From Glebionis coronaria (taxonomy: Eukaryota > Streptophyta > Magnoliopsida > Asterales > Asteraceae): a stretch of 64,000 nucleotides of DNA. Where the stretch lies: assembly GCA_025667525.1 (NCBI GenBank), contig CM046874.1, positions 665,898,963-665,962,962 of the forward strand, read 5' to 3'. The notes below the pieces were generated by a model. The model searched no databases, was not told where the DNA came from, and saw only the letters and a program-made list of their open reading frames with translations. Position 1 is the stretch's first letter. Every line of letters begins with the position of its first letter. This document shows, piece by piece, positions 46,905-58,746 of the stretch. A program made the position numbers and the translations under genes.

Positions 46905-47662
46905 GTAAGGATTAGTGTTGTTTTTTAGTTCTTAAGGGTATTAGTGATTTTTTTAAAAAAATCAACCTTGAATCTTGTAATTTTTGGTGTTTTTGTTGTT
47001 GGGATTAGTAGATAAGTGTTGGGCTTAGCTTATTTTGGTAGAAATCACAAAACTTTTTGTGGTTTTTGATCAAAAATCGGGTTTAAAATCGTTCAAAGGT
47101 TGGTTTACTTGGTCTCGAAGTGTTTTTTCCAGGATTATTCCGAATAGCCAAACATTCAGAATAGCCAAACATTACGAATAGCCAAACATTCAGAATAGCA
47201 AAACATTTCGAATAGCAAAACATTCCGAATAGCAAAACATTCCGTATAGCCAAACATTCCGAATAGCCACTCATTCCGGATAGGAGATCATTCCGGATAG
47301 GATATTCCGGATAGGGGTTTATTCCGGATAGGGGATTATTCCGGATAGTGGATTATTCCGAATAGGGTATTATTCCGAATAGTGGTTTATTCCGAATAGT
47401 GGTTTATTCCGGATAGTGGTTTATTCCGGATAGTGGTTTATTCCGGATAGGGGATTATTCCGGATAGGGGATTATTCCGAATAGGGTATTATTCCGAATA
47501 GGGTTATTCCGGATAAGCAAGATCAAGGGGTATTTTACGAGTTTTTCGACGATTTTTAGTGGATTTAATCTTGGCTTCTTACACTCTTTACTTCAACAAC
47601 ACAACACAATTCATAACCTTACTTCACCGCTCGATCAACCGATAATCTTTGTTTCTTTAAAG
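46905..47662 (+). other. candidate Copia-3 leader intron
   Basis: A strong donor AAG|GTAAGG at 46905 and an acceptor-like TTTCTTTAAAG ending at 47662 bracket the leader, including the repeat array. The gag ATG follows at 47671. Splicing is inferred from signals only. Confidence 0.4.
47137..47517 (+). repeat. ATTCCG minisatellite in the Copia-3 leader
   Basis: About 22 units of roughly 17 bp. The left part is ATTCCGAATAGCCAAAC-like and the right part TTATTCCGGATAGTGGT-like. It ends 153 bp before the gag ATG. Confidence 0.92.
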
Positions 47663-47670
47663 TGATCAAA

Positions 47671-48507
47671 ATGAATCCGAATTCATTAATGCTTCAAATG
47701 ACATCACTTACGGACATTTCCGTCATTACGGGAATGGATAATCGCCCTCCAATGCTCATTAAAGAAGTCTTTGAAGCATGGCAAGGCCGTATGATGTCAT
47801 ACATTAAGGGAAAACCGACATATGGGAGGCTTATGGTTAAGTCAATTCTAAATGGTCCACTTGATTATGGTACCATCGTGGTTAACAATGTGACTCGACC
47901 ACGGGAGTTTGAAGAACTTACACCAGCTCAACAACTTGTTGCCGATGCAGACGAAAAGGCCCTTCAAACCATTCTCCAAGCTCTTCCACATGACATCTAT
48001 CGAATGGTGAGTCAATATACGGTTGCAAAGGATTTATGGGAACGTCTAAAAGTTTTGCTACAAGGTACGTCTCTTACAAAACAGGAACGGGAATGTCAGT
48101 TGTATGATCTGTTTGATAGGTTCACGTACAGCCCAGGGGAAACGCTTCACGACTACTACTTCAGATTCACTACTCTAATGAATGATTTGAATGTATACAA
48201 TCTCGTGATTGCTCCATTCCAGGTTAACACCAAGTTTTTGAATACCTTACCTCAAGCTGAATGGGGTGATTATATTACCGATGTTAAGTTAACCAGGAAT
48301 TTGCATAAGTGCAATTTGGATCAACTCTATGCTTTTCTCCAGCAGCATGAGAAACACGTGATCATGCACCGTTCACCTCGTGGTATGTACCCTGATTCTC
48401 TAGCATTGATGGCTAATCAACCAAGCTTGTCATACAACAACACTCCTTATATCATGGGACACCAAGCTTATCATCCATCACCATACATGACTCCAAGCTT
48501 CCCCTAA
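47671..48507 (+). pseudogene. Copia-3 gag, N-terminal part
   Basis: Begins MNPNSLMLQ and contains the copia Gag core: FEAWQGRMMSYIKGK, LQALPHDIYRMV, LYDLFDRFTYSPGETLHDYY, NTLPQAEWGDY. A TAA at 48505-48507 is followed by further in-frame stops at 48523, 48547 and 48862, so the frame is broken before the zinc knuckle. Confidence 0.85.
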
Positions 48508-49791
48508 TATTCGATTCTGCCGTAACCACCCACCTCACATCAACAATAATATCGGTTTAATGCACCTTCGTCTCAGAGAGAACCACAAGCATCACAATAT
48601 GCCTCACAACCTCACCCATATTCACCAGCAAGCATTGCACCTTATGCTCAGTCATCATATTCTTCTTATCAAGAAAATGCGGCATATCCATCAAGCTACT
48701 CTGACTACATGAGTATTCCTTCTAGTGCTTATGCAGCTCAACAAGACCAAGCAATGTATTGTGATAATGATGAAGTCCCCATTCCTGAATTCAAACAAGG
48801 AACTGACCCAGTTGAAGTGTTAGCCACTATGTCTGCTTATCTCACAAGGACATTGAGCAAATGAGGATTTAGAGGACCAGCTCCTACTAACAATCAGCTG
48901 AGGAATTCATCCAGTTCTCGACAACAAGCTACTATTGAGAATGGCAGGGTAATGGTTCAACCTATTCAACCTTATCAGGGGAGACCCACTACATCAACCA
49001 CCAATGCACACACGGTCAATCCTGCTCCAATGGTCAACACTCCTCCACGGGCTAATTCTACAGGCAAGTTGAGAATGATTACATGCTACAACTGTAAGGA
49101 AGAAGGTCACATGTCCAGGGATTGCATAAAACCCAAGAGGAGAAGGGATGGTCAATGGTTTGCAGAGAAGATTTATTTGGTGAACGCTCAGGCACAAGGT
49201 CAGGAACTCGATGAAGAGGAGCTTGCATTTCTTGCTGATCCAGGGATTGCTGAACAAGAAGTTGTCACTACACAGAATGCAGCATACCAAGCAGATGATC
49301 TGGATGCTTACGATTCAGACTGTGATGATCTTCAATCTGCTCAGGCAGCTCTTATGGCAACTCTCTCTAGCTTTGGGTCAAATAAAATATCTGAGGTACT
49401 TACTAATACCACTGATACTAGTATTCAACCACATCAAGTTGGGCAAGAGAGTGCTGATCTGAATGAGTCTTCGGTGGTGAGTCTTTCAAATGAGGAGACA
49501 ATCAATGATAGTAATATCAATGTGAGTCCCCAGACTCTGATTGAATCACAATCGGGAGCCATTTCGCATACGCATACTCCTGCTCAACAAGATTTGGTCA
49601 TGGTTCCTGCTACATTACTTAGCCAAATGAATACTGCACTCTTAGAAACCCTAGCTAAGAATAAGAATTTGTCTGCTGAGCTTGCTTCGTGCAACGAAAA
49701 AGTTCAAACTTTGGAATTAGTTCCTTCGTCCAATGTTTTAACAAATCCCGAATATGATCATTTTCGAAACAAACAAATGGGTCATTTGTAA
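48508..49791 (+). pseudogene. Copia-3 gag, zinc-knuckle part
   Basis: Same frame as the N-terminal part. It has Gln/Pro/Tyr-rich sequence, then [14 protein letters not shown] (CX2CX4HX4C) at about 49084-49125 with a basic tail KPKRRR, then an acidic region. The frame ends at TAA 49789-49791. Confidence 0.85.
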
Positions 49792-51152
49792 GAAATTGAA
49801 ACCTTAAGAGCAGATCTTTCCAACGAACTTAAAGAAAAGGAGTTAGTGGTCACTAATTTTCATAAACTTCAAACGGATTTTGAGTTACTTGAGTCTAAAA
49901 AGAATGAAATGGAAATTAATGCAGCTAATAAGATTAGAAGTTTAGATTATTTGCTTTTAAGACAATACGCTGCCTCTCAACTAGTGCACTTATTTGATGC
50001 TTCGTTTAGAGAATTTAACTTATCGCGTCAAAAAGGCCTTCCCCCTAACCCACGGTATGCAAGACAAGCTCTTATCCATAGTCCAAGACTTTATAATGCA
50101 ACCCAATTAGGATTGGTCTTAGATCCGATTGTTACTTTCGAGGATCACACAAATAAGGATCTAGTTGATGAGAATCGGTCATACAACTTTGCAAAATATC
50201 CCGAGTGTGATTATTTTAAAATGAATCAGGAGCTTGCAAAAACGGACTTTAGAATTCGCTTCCATATGGATAAAGATCTCATCACAGCACCAACCTACAT
50301 GTTAAATAAAGAAAACCCTAGTACACTTCCTACACTTGTCAAAATGGAAGGACCTAAGGAAATTCCAAAGGATCTTCCACCTGTTAGCACTGTATGGTTA
50401 AACTTGCAAGAGATTAATCAATACTTTGCTAGTTTTGACAAGGTCATTCTGGAATGTACGACTTCAAATGGCCAAAACGCCGGAGAATGGGCTTTCGAAC
50501 ACATGAACGAGGTGTTTAAGAATGAGATCAATCCGTTTGTCGAAAGTCTTAAAGGAAGTTTTGCATCTCTTTCGGAAAATCTCGAGTTTGAAATTGCAGA
50601 AGTTCAAAAAGTGTTTTATGAAATGGACACCGCTTACGAACTACAATTAATTGAAAAGGAAAAGATTTATCCGAATATGACTGATTCTTGTCCCAAGTAA
50701 TTTCGTGTGATGTGCTTACTACTGTGAATGTTAATTATTCGAATGAGCTTACATCCACTATGATTAAATGTGATGCTGTGAATATATGTGATGATGAGTG
50801 TGATCTCTCTGTAAATGTTGCTGATACTGTAAATGAGGTAGATAATCATTCTTGTCACGAATCTAATGATGAATTTTTAAAGCTTTAAGATTCTTACAAT
50901 TTACTTACAAAGCGCTTTAATCAACTTGAACAACATTGTATATCTTTAGAATTAAAACAACAAACTCAAAATGAGGATCTTTTGATAACAAATGGTTGTG
51001 AAAACAGTGTTGAGACGAGTGACAAGATGATTGAAATAGTTAATGCATTAGAGGAAGAGATTATGAGATTAAAGAGAGATGTGTCATCAAATGAAACACT
51101 AAAATTGGAACTAGAGGCTGCAGAGTCTAAAAACCAGGACTTAGAAAATTAG
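49792..51152 (+). pseudogene. Copia-3 gag, coiled-coil part
   Basis: The gag frame resumes after the stop and reads to TAA 50698-50700. A second frame then carries the coding signal through a TAA at 50886 to a TAG at 51150. Charged, Leu-rich stretches such as ALEEEIMRLKRDV and LKLELEAAESKNQDLEN suggest long coiled coils. These breaks are ordinary decay. Confidence 0.7.
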
Positions 51153-52521
51153 ACTTTCGTCTATTCTAGGGGAGATGGATCGGGCAAGACAGGGACTATC
51201 CGCTCTTTATGGTTCAATAGAAGAACGCTTAGCTTTTAATGCAGCACAGCAACAATCTTATGTTGAACAACTGAACCAAAAGTGTGAGGAAATCTCTGAC
51301 TTAAACATCCAGCTCATTGACAAAAACATGGTTTTGGCCGAGTTAAAGGAGACACTTCTTCTCACCCGACAAGAAGTTGTTAATAACTTAGCTACCAACT
51401 CTGCACCGTCCTCTAGTGCTCCAACAACCAATTCAGTAGTGCTTTATAAGAACCCGCTCCATAAGAAAAATCCGGTTACCTACGATGATTATATGAGGAA
51501 TGCAATTAAGCATGTAGATCTTGTTAGGGATATTTTAGATGATTTGTATGCGTTAGATCCCTCAAGCAGTTACTATTATTCAGCTCATGAATATATTAAG
51601 CGTATTCAATATTGCTTAGCATATTTACAATACATAGGAAAACCGGGTTCTGCACTACTTAATAATCGACCCATTGCTGTAACTCCATTCAATAAGACTC
51701 CAGGAGCAAAACCGTCATTGGCACCATCAACTAAGGCACCTTTAAAATCTGTTACTAATGTTCCCACTTTGACTTCTACAGGATTAAAAGAGTCTACTAA
51801 GGCTAAAGGATCGCCACTCAAGAAAGATAAGATCAAGCCCTTCACTAGTAGTACCAACAAGAAGAAAGTAGAAGCTCACCATAGGAATGTTATGTCAGAT
51901 TTAAATAAAAAGAATCATGTTGCTAAGACTAAAAGCTCTACGCCGGTGCAGAAGCCTAAACCATTTGTGAATTCTAATTTGAAATGTTGGAATTGGAATG
52001 AGTGCATGTTTTCCCAACGTCATGATTTGTGTCTTATTGATCATGTGAATGAAATGAATGCCATTAGGAATGATCTTGAATGGAAGCCCACTGGGAGAAC
52101 TCGTACCCAAGTTGGATGGCAATGGCGTCCCACTGGTAGGACCTTTACATTAGATGGAAAAATGTGCCCTTTAACTAGGAATGCATCCATTGAGGTTAGG
52201 TCTCAGCGTCCTTTAGTTAGGCACACTAGCACTAAAGTATGGAAACCCCGCCCTTTAATTAGGTCAGCCCCCACTATAGTGCCTATCAGTGAAGAAATAC
52301 CTCAGGATTTAAGCCAACTTGAATCTACACCACCAACTAGGAAGAAGGCTAGGAAATCTAAGAAACCCAAAATTAGCAAATCTAAGATCATTAAATCTGT
52401 ACCTGCTAATAACAAGGAACACTCAGATTCCGAAACCTATACATTGTCTTCGTCTGGTGATATTTTCAGGTGGTCCAAATCATCCTCTGGTATTTGGACT
52501 CCGGTTGCTCAAAGCATATGA
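51153..52521 (+). pseudogene. Copia-3 gag, C-terminal part
   Basis: Back in the original frame, open from 51175. It starts ARQGLSALYGSIEERLAFNA and is followed by a Lys/Ser/Thr/Pro-rich region. It contains a repeated W(K/R)PTGRT motif (EWKPTGRTRTQ, WRPTGRTFTLDGK) and basic KKARKSKKPKISKSK. It ends 3' of the pol frame start, overlapping pol by 58 nt. Confidence 0.75.
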
Positions 52522-54512
52522 CCGGAGATCGCTCGATGCTCCGAAATTTTGTCAGCAAGTTTCTTAGAACGGTAAAATTCGGTAATGATCATATTGCAAA
52601 GATAATGGGGTATGGTGAATATCAGATTGGAAATGTCACGATTTCAAGGGTATACTATGTAGAAGGTCTTGGTCAAAATTTATTTTCAGTAGGACAGTTC
52701 TGTGATTCCAACCTAGAGGTTGCTTTTCGACAACACACTTGTTTCATCCGCAACTTGGAAGGAAAAGACTTGTTGAAGGGGTCTCGTGGTGTAAATCTTT
52801 ATACTTTATCCTTACAAGACATGATGGCCGCCTCTCTAGTATGTCTTCTCTTTAAAGCATCTAAGACCAAGTCATGGTTATGGCATCGCAGATTATCTCA
52901 TCTCAACTTTGATGCTATTAATCATTTGGCTAAAAACGAATTAGTTCGTGGTCTTCCAAAGCTCAAATTTCACAAGGACCATTTATGTTCCGCGAGTTCA
53001 AGGGGGAAAAGTACCAAGAAATCATACAAGCCCAAAGCTGAAGACAACAATCAAGAAAAACTTCATCTTTTGCATATGGATCTTTGTGGGCCAATACGAA
53101 CCGAAAGTGTGAGCGGTAAGAAATTCATCCTTGTTATTGTGGATGATTTCTCCAGGTTTACATGGGTTAGATTTCTACGTACAAAGGATGAAGCACCGAA
53201 GGCTATCATCACTTTTCTGAAATTCATTCAGGTACGTTTAAATACTACTGTCCGCCGTATTAGTACAGATAATGGAACAGAGTTCGTCAACCAAACTCTT
53301 CGTGATTACTATGAAGAAGTTGGTATCTCACATGAAACATCCGCTGCACGTACTCCACAACAAAACGGTGTCGTTGAAAGACGGAATCGTACGCTTATGG
53401 AAGCTGCTAGGACTATGTTGATTTATGCGAATGCTCCATTGTTCTTGTGGGCAGAAGCTGTATCTACTGCATGTTTCACCCAAAACCGCTCTATCATTCG
53501 GAAACGCCATGGAAAAACACCTTACGAGCTTCTACATGATCGTAAACCCGATGTCTCATTCTTTCATGTGTTTGGTGCTCTTTGTTATCCAAACATTAAT
53601 AGTGAGAACTTGGGCAAACTTCAACCAAAAGCCGATATAGGTATTTTCATTGGTTACTCACCCTCCAAGAAAGCATACCGAATTTACAACCGTCGTCTTG
53701 GTAAGATAGTAGAAACTATGGACGCAGATTTTGATGAGCTGACAGCGATGGCTTCTGAGCAACGCAGCTCTGAACCCGCGCTTCACGAGATGGGACCCGG
53801 TGCTATTAGTTCCGGATTAGTTCCCAATAATCCTACTTCTACATCATTTTTACCACCTACAAGGCCCGAGTGGGATAAACTATTTCAACCGTTGTTTGAT
53901 GAATTCTTTGATCCCCCAAATGATGAAGTTCCAACACCTGTAGTGATAGCTCCAATCCCTGAAGTTGTTGCTCAAGCTAATGAAGCTTTACCAAATGCAT
54001 CTTCAATTAACATTGAACCGGATGCACCGCTACCAAGTGATTCTCAAACTACACCTGAATCGTCACCCTTACTTGTGCCTAACGATGTTGAAGAGGATTC
54101 TATTGATCACGATTTGGAATATGCTCACTTACAAGAGCTTCCTTTCTTTGGTGTACCGATACCTGAAAACCCTTCAGCCTCGTCTACCTCAGAAGAAGCT
54201 CCTACAATTGTTCACTCCAGACCACCTCGGATTGAAAATCACAGCACCAAATGGACAAAAGATCACCCAATTAGGAATATTATTGGAGGTCTCGATCGAC
54301 CAGTCTCTACATGCCATCAATTACAAGAGAGTGCACTCTATTGCTATTTTGATGCATTTCTCTCCGAAGTTGAACCTAAAAACTGGCAACATGCTATGAC
54401 TCAATCATCTTGGATTAAAGCCATGCAAGAGGAACTAAATGAATTCCAAAGACTTGAAGTATGGGAATTAGTTCCTCTCCCTGACAAGGTTAACATCCTT
54501 ACTTTGTTGTAG
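52461..54512 (+). pseudogene. Copia-3 pol: protease and integrase
   Basis: Pol opens at 52461, one frame back (-1) from gag. The protease motif LDSGCSKHMTGD lies at about 52488-52523, followed by WHRRLSHLNF (GAG-pre-integrase). Integrase shows HMDLCGPI, STDNGTEFVNQ and TPQQNGVVERRNRT. A TAG at 54510-54512 interrupts the start of RT. I see no clear slippery heptamer in the overlap. TATTTTCAG|G at 52461-52469 could instead be a splice acceptor for pol. Confidence 0.85.
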
Positions 54513-55433
54513 GTTTATAAGGTTAAACTCGATGAGATGGGTGGAGTCTTGAAGAATAAGGCTAGATTGGTTGCTAGAGGATATAAACAAGCCTTGGGTA
54601 TCGAATTTGAAGAATCTTTTGCTCCTGTTGCAAGATTGGAGGCTATTAGACTATTCCTTGCGTATGCTGCTCATATGAACATGATCGTCTATCAAATGGA
54701 TGTGAAGACGGCATTTTTGAACGGTGAACTAAGGGAAGAAGTCTATGTTAGTCATCCGGATGGGTTCGTTAGCACGGAGTTTCCTAATCATGTGTACAAG
54801 CTTAAGAAGGCTCTCTATGGGTTGAAACAAGCTCCACGCGCGTGGTATGATCTCCTTTCAACATATCTCATTTCGGAAGGCTTCTCCAAAGGCAAGGTGG
54901 ACCCCACTCTATTCACTCTCAAGGAGGACAACGACATGATTCTGGTACAAATTTATGTTGATGATATAATATTTGCTGCCTCTAACATAGAATTGTCAAA
55001 CCGTTTTGAGAAGATAATGTCCACACGCTTTCAGATGTCAATGATGGGAAAATTTTCATTTTTTTTAGGATTACAAATTTCTCAGAATCCCAGAGGCATC
55101 TTTATTAATCAATTCAAATATGCTCTAGAATCCTTAAAGAAATATAACTTTGAAAATTGTGACCCCGTGGACACTCCAATGGTTGAGAAATCCAAGTTAG
55201 ATGAAGATAGGAATGAGATTATTGTCGATCCGAAACTCTACCGTGGAATGATCGGCACCCTTCTCTATTTTACTGCTAGCAGGTCTGATTTGCAATTTGT
55301 TGTATGCATGTGTGCCCGGTATCAGGCTCGGCCTACCAAAAAGCACCTACATGTTGTTAAAAGGATCTTTCGGTATCTCAAAGGAACACTTCATCGTGGT
55401 CTGGGTATCCGAAAGATTCCTCTATTGCTTTAA
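54513..55433 (+). pseudogene. Copia-3 pol: reverse transcriptase
   Basis: Same frame as the integrase part, resuming right after the TAG. It has [37 protein letters not shown] and the active-site [13 protein letters not shown] one-base loss near 55401-55405 throws the frame out just before RNase H. Confidence 0.88.
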
Positions 55434-55936
55434 TATCATACGTAGATGCCGATCATGCTGGGTGTCAAGACACGAGGCGTAGCACTTCTGGGTCTGTGCA
55501 ACTCCTTGGAGACAGATTGATTAGTTGGTCTTCAAAAAGGCAGAAAAGCGCTGCAATTTCAAGCACGGAGGCTGAATACATTGCCATGCCCGGTTGTTGT
55601 GCTTAAGTCCTTTGGATGAGATCACAACTAACTGACTACGGTCTTGGATTTAACAAAATCCCGATGTATTGTGACAACAAGAGCGCCATTGCCCTTTGCT
55701 GCAACTACGTTCAACACTCCCGGGCAAAGCACATCGACATTCGCTACCATTTCATTAAAGAGCAGGTGGAGAACAGAGTGATCGAGCTGTATTTTGTCAC
55801 CACTGAGTATCAGCTGGCAGATATGTTCACCAAAGCCTTAGATCGAGGACGAATCGAGTTTTTGATCGACAAGCTTGGCATGAAATCTTTCTCTCCAGCG
55901 ACTCTCAAAGAGTTGGCAGAAGAATCAGCAGAATAG
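55403..55936 (+). pseudogene. Copia-3 pol: RNase H
   Basis: RNase H continues in the shifted frame: [20 protein letters not shown], then [10 protein letters not shown], a TAA at 55604-55606, and from 55616 an open C-terminus with [23 protein letters not shown] and LADMFTKAL. It ends AEESAE at 55936. Confidence 0.85.
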
Positions 55937-56560
55937 TGGTGGTAAACTATTCATGTGTATCCTTTGTTCGTGATCATGTATATTATCGTATATATATAAA
56001 CCACAAAAAGAAAAATACAAAAATATAAAACCAAGAAAAACCATAAAAAATATAAAATCAAGAAAATCCAAAAATAATTTTCGTTTTTTAAAATCGGGCA
56101 TGTCTTTTAGTACGGTAATATTTACGGCTTTAGAAATGTCGATCAATATTGACACGGCGCCATAAATAGAGTCCGTATAAAAGTTGTACATTTTTAAAAC
56201 ATGCCCATTATGGCTTGTAGTTATTTCAGACTACAACCCGCTTTTCGTATTAAAGTCAAGTATTTCCTTGGAAAACGTTGGCTCACAACGGGAATTAATT
56301 TTCTCGGGCATGATTTACAAGCCAAATCATGCAAAGGGATCAAGTTTACTTTATAACTTGGTCTAACACGAGTTAGTGTACATCTCAGTGCATTAATTTG
56401 TCTAAATAAGAGAAATCTTATTGCCACCACGAATCAATCTTTTCAAAATATCAATTGACAAATGTTTTTCATCATTATGTGCCTCGTTAAACAATGACTA
56501 CAGCTCTTTAAATAGAACACGGGTCATCGTTTAAGGGGGAGAAAATGTTAAATCATCTTC
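55937..56560 (+). other. post-pol spacer with polypurine-like tract
   Basis: AT-rich spacer without a gene. AAGGGGGAGAAAA followed by TGTTA at 56534-56551 looks like a polypurine tract plus an LTR start. However, the sequence after TGTTA does not match the 5' LTR at 46554. Confidence 0.5.
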
Positions 56561-57930
56561 GTCATCAAAAAGGTCTTCAAACGTTTTCGAGGAAAATTAA
56601 TTAGCTCAATGGTTAATGGCTGGAATTGCTTCGACATTCGTCTTGTATTTGTTTGTGTGTTTGTCGTGAATAGTTTAGCTGTGTGATTACTAAGATAGGT
56701 TAAGTTGGCTAAGTTTAACGAATGTTAGTGACTAGTAAAGAAAAATGAAAAGACAAGGAATAATAAGTAAAAGAAATAAAGTGAAAGGGGCTAAAGTGTC
56801 AATGTTCAAACTCTTGAAAAGTTTGACCAAAGTCAAATACCTCCTCCCCCGTCTCTTTCTTCTTTTTTCTTTCTTCTGTTTTTTTCTTTCAACGCCATTA
56901 ACACACAAACAAAACTCACAAACATCACGGTTGTTAATCAAGATAATCCATCTCATTCATTCCTAAGGTACAGTCATCAGTTAATTCGTTTAATTATTCC
57001 TCTAAAGCAACTTAATTAACTCATTTTAATTAGGTTAAAACCAATTAGGGTTTCTGCTTAATTAGGGATAATTGATTTGGGGGTTTGCCTGGGTTTCACG
57101 CGGAATAGGACAAGAATAAGTATGGTGGCCTTTAGAATGCTTAAAACAAGTATCTAAGCTTAGTTTAATTGATCCTAAGGCGCGTTTTGCTTATTCTGGA
57201 TAAACAGATTTTGGTCTAAGAATATTCCGAATAGACATGGTATTCCGTATAGATATTCTGAATTGACATGTTATTCCGCATAGAATACTTATTCCGCATA
57301 AACATGTTATTCCGCATAAGAATGATTATTCCGAGTAGACATGTTATTCCGCATAGAATGTTTATTCCGAATAGACATGTTATTCGGCATAGAATGATTA
57401 TTCCGAGTAGACATTTTATTCCGCATAGAATGATTATTCCGAGTAAACGTTTTATTCCGCATAGGCTGATTATTCCGCATAGAATAATTATTCCGCATAG
57501 ACTGATTATTCCGCATAGACTGGTTATTCCGCATAGACTGGTTATTCCGCATAGACAGGTTATTCCGCATAGACTGGTTATTCCGTATAGACATGTTATT
57601 CCGCATAAACATGTTTATTCCGCGTAGACATGTTATTCCGCGTAGACTTGTTTATTCCGGATAGACTTGTTTATTCCGGATAGACTTGTTTATTCCGGAT
57701 AGACTTGTTTATTCCGGATAGCCTTGTTTATTCCGGATAGTCTTGTTTATTCTGGATAGACTTGTTTATTCCGGATAGAGGTTTATTCCGAATCAAATGT
57801 TTATTCTGAATGAAGGATGGTTGAGTGTTTTAAAAGTCTAAGGGATTATGTCATATGTATAATGCTTAAGTATAAATTCATCATGATATCTGTATGTATC
57901 AACTTTTATGTTTTATCTTAAGCAGAAACA
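56561..57930 (+). promoter_or_regulatory. leader region of the extra-ORF cassette
   Basis: Contains a CT-rich stretch (56840-56890) and leader-like AACACACAAACAAAACTC. A donor AAG|GTACAG at 56968 and an acceptor TTATCTTAAGCAG ending at 57925 bracket a possible 958-bp intron that holds the repeat array. AAACAATG at the ORF start is a good plant initiation context. I infer a separately spliced mRNA. Confidence 0.4.
57191..57812 (+). repeat. TTATTCCGCATAGAC minisatellite
   Basis: More than 30 units, mostly 18 bp: TTATTCCGCATAGACTGG in the middle and TTATTCCGGATAGACTTG at the right. The core TTATTCCGGATAG is identical to units in the Copia-3 leader. Because 18 is a multiple of three, artificial ORFs appear on both strands. 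Confidence 0.93.
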
Positions 57931-58746
57931 ATGACTAACCCAACTGTGCAACAAATACAAGACGCTAGAGCAGCAGCCATTGCCGAGGCCAAAACCCTCA
58001 AGTTCATTCCAAACAACTACCGGTTGAAGGAGGTCTCTCATTCCACTCACAATGGATTCAAGGTAGGTTCAGCCATTCTTGACAATTCTCACCTCAAGAA
58101 TACGCTAAGGAAAAGTGCTTCGGTACCCTTCGACTACATGTACGAATTCTGGGCAACCAAAGAGAAGACGTCAAATAAGATCACATTCTTCCTGGACAAC
58201 AAGCAACAAACTCTCACCGTGTCAGACTTTCGCAAGATCTTTGGTTTTCGGGAGGCACCCAAAGGATTATCATACTCAGCGAACCCTAACAAGAACCAGC
58301 TCATGAAGATGTTCACTGACATTGGATGTGCAGACATACGAATAGTGTCCGAGTTTACCACAGCCAAAGTGGGTCAACCTTGGAGAGCAATTTTTGGTAT
58401 TCTCATCCGATGTCTCACACCCAAAACAACTGGGTATGATGCTGTGCGTCCACCAATCATCAAGATGTTCTATGGTATGTTCAAAGGTATGGGTATTGAT
58501 TATGCATCATTGCTGTGGGAAGAGTTTATTTTTCAACTCTTCACAAACACAAAGGGTAAGGTTAAAGGTTACCAGTACCCTAGGTTCATTAAGCTAATCA
58601 TACATTACTTTATGGAAAATGATGCATCTATTGATAAGCGTGCAGGTAGCCGTCACCACACAATGGATGTTGATGACTTGGTGGACTTAAGGCAAGAAAC
58701 TCACTCCAATATTGTTATCCATGGTCCTATTCCAGTTATCTCCTGA
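57931..58746 (+). CDS. extra ORF (ORF3) downstream of Copia-3, unknown function
   Basis: 271 codons starting MTNPTVQQIQDARAAAI. Middle motifs are FDYMYEFWATKEKTSNKITF and TVSDFRKIFGF, then QPWRAIFGILIRCLTPKTTG, YASLLWEEFIFQLF and YQYPRFIKLII. The spacing W-R-x-(I/L)-F...C...G-x-D...L(W/I)(F/E)...YPRF resembles a family of uncharacterised ORFs next to copia pol genes in Asteraceae genomes, as I remember them. No catalytic, membrane or zinc motif is visible. The stop at 58746 follows a one-base shift near 58737; a basic tail follows in another frame. It may be an accessory protein of the retrotransposon or a captured gene. Confidence 0.6.
   Translation: MTNPTVQQIQDARAAAIAEAKTLKFIPNNYRLKEVSHSTHNGFKVGSAILDNSHLKNTLRKSASVPFDYMYEFWATKEKTSNKITFFLDNKQQTLTVSDFRKIFGFREAPKGLSYSANPNKNQLMKMFTDIGCADIRIVSEFTTAKVGQPWRAIFGILIRCLTPKTTGYDAVRPPIIKMFYGMFKGMGIDYASLLWEEFIFQLFTNTKGKVKGYQYPRFIKLIIHYFMENDASIDKRAGSRHHTMDVDDLVDLRQETHSNIVIHGPIPVIS

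Larger units (their letters stand above)
46554..55936 (+). mobile_element. Copia-3: decayed long-gag Ty1/copia element, 3' LTR not found
   Basis: A 5' LTR, iMet primer-binding site, TTCCG-array leader, very long gag and full-order pol are present. Gag has at least six in-frame stops and two frame changes. Pol has a TAG, a one-base shift and a TAA. The long gag and gag/pol overlap suggest a SIRE-like lineage. No 3' LTR copy is visible up to 64000, so the element is either 3' truncated or extends through the extra-ORF cassette that follows. The expected left TSD is GTAAT (46549-46553). Confidence 0.85.

Noticed and set aside
46905..46910. Host gene exon-intron boundary
   Set aside because: The donor lies 15 bp after the Copia-3 primer-binding site, so it belongs to the element leader.
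47083..47274. Minus-strand 63-codon repetitive ORF
   Set aside because: Artefact of the Copia-3 leader repeat array.
47137..47517. CRISPR-like regular repeat
   Set aside because: Units are contiguous and degenerate with no unique spacers; this is a minisatellite in a plant retroelement.
57268..57627. 119-codon ORF and an antiparallel 101-codon ORF in the array
   Set aside because: Both are translations of the 18-bp repeat, which stays open because its period is a multiple of three.
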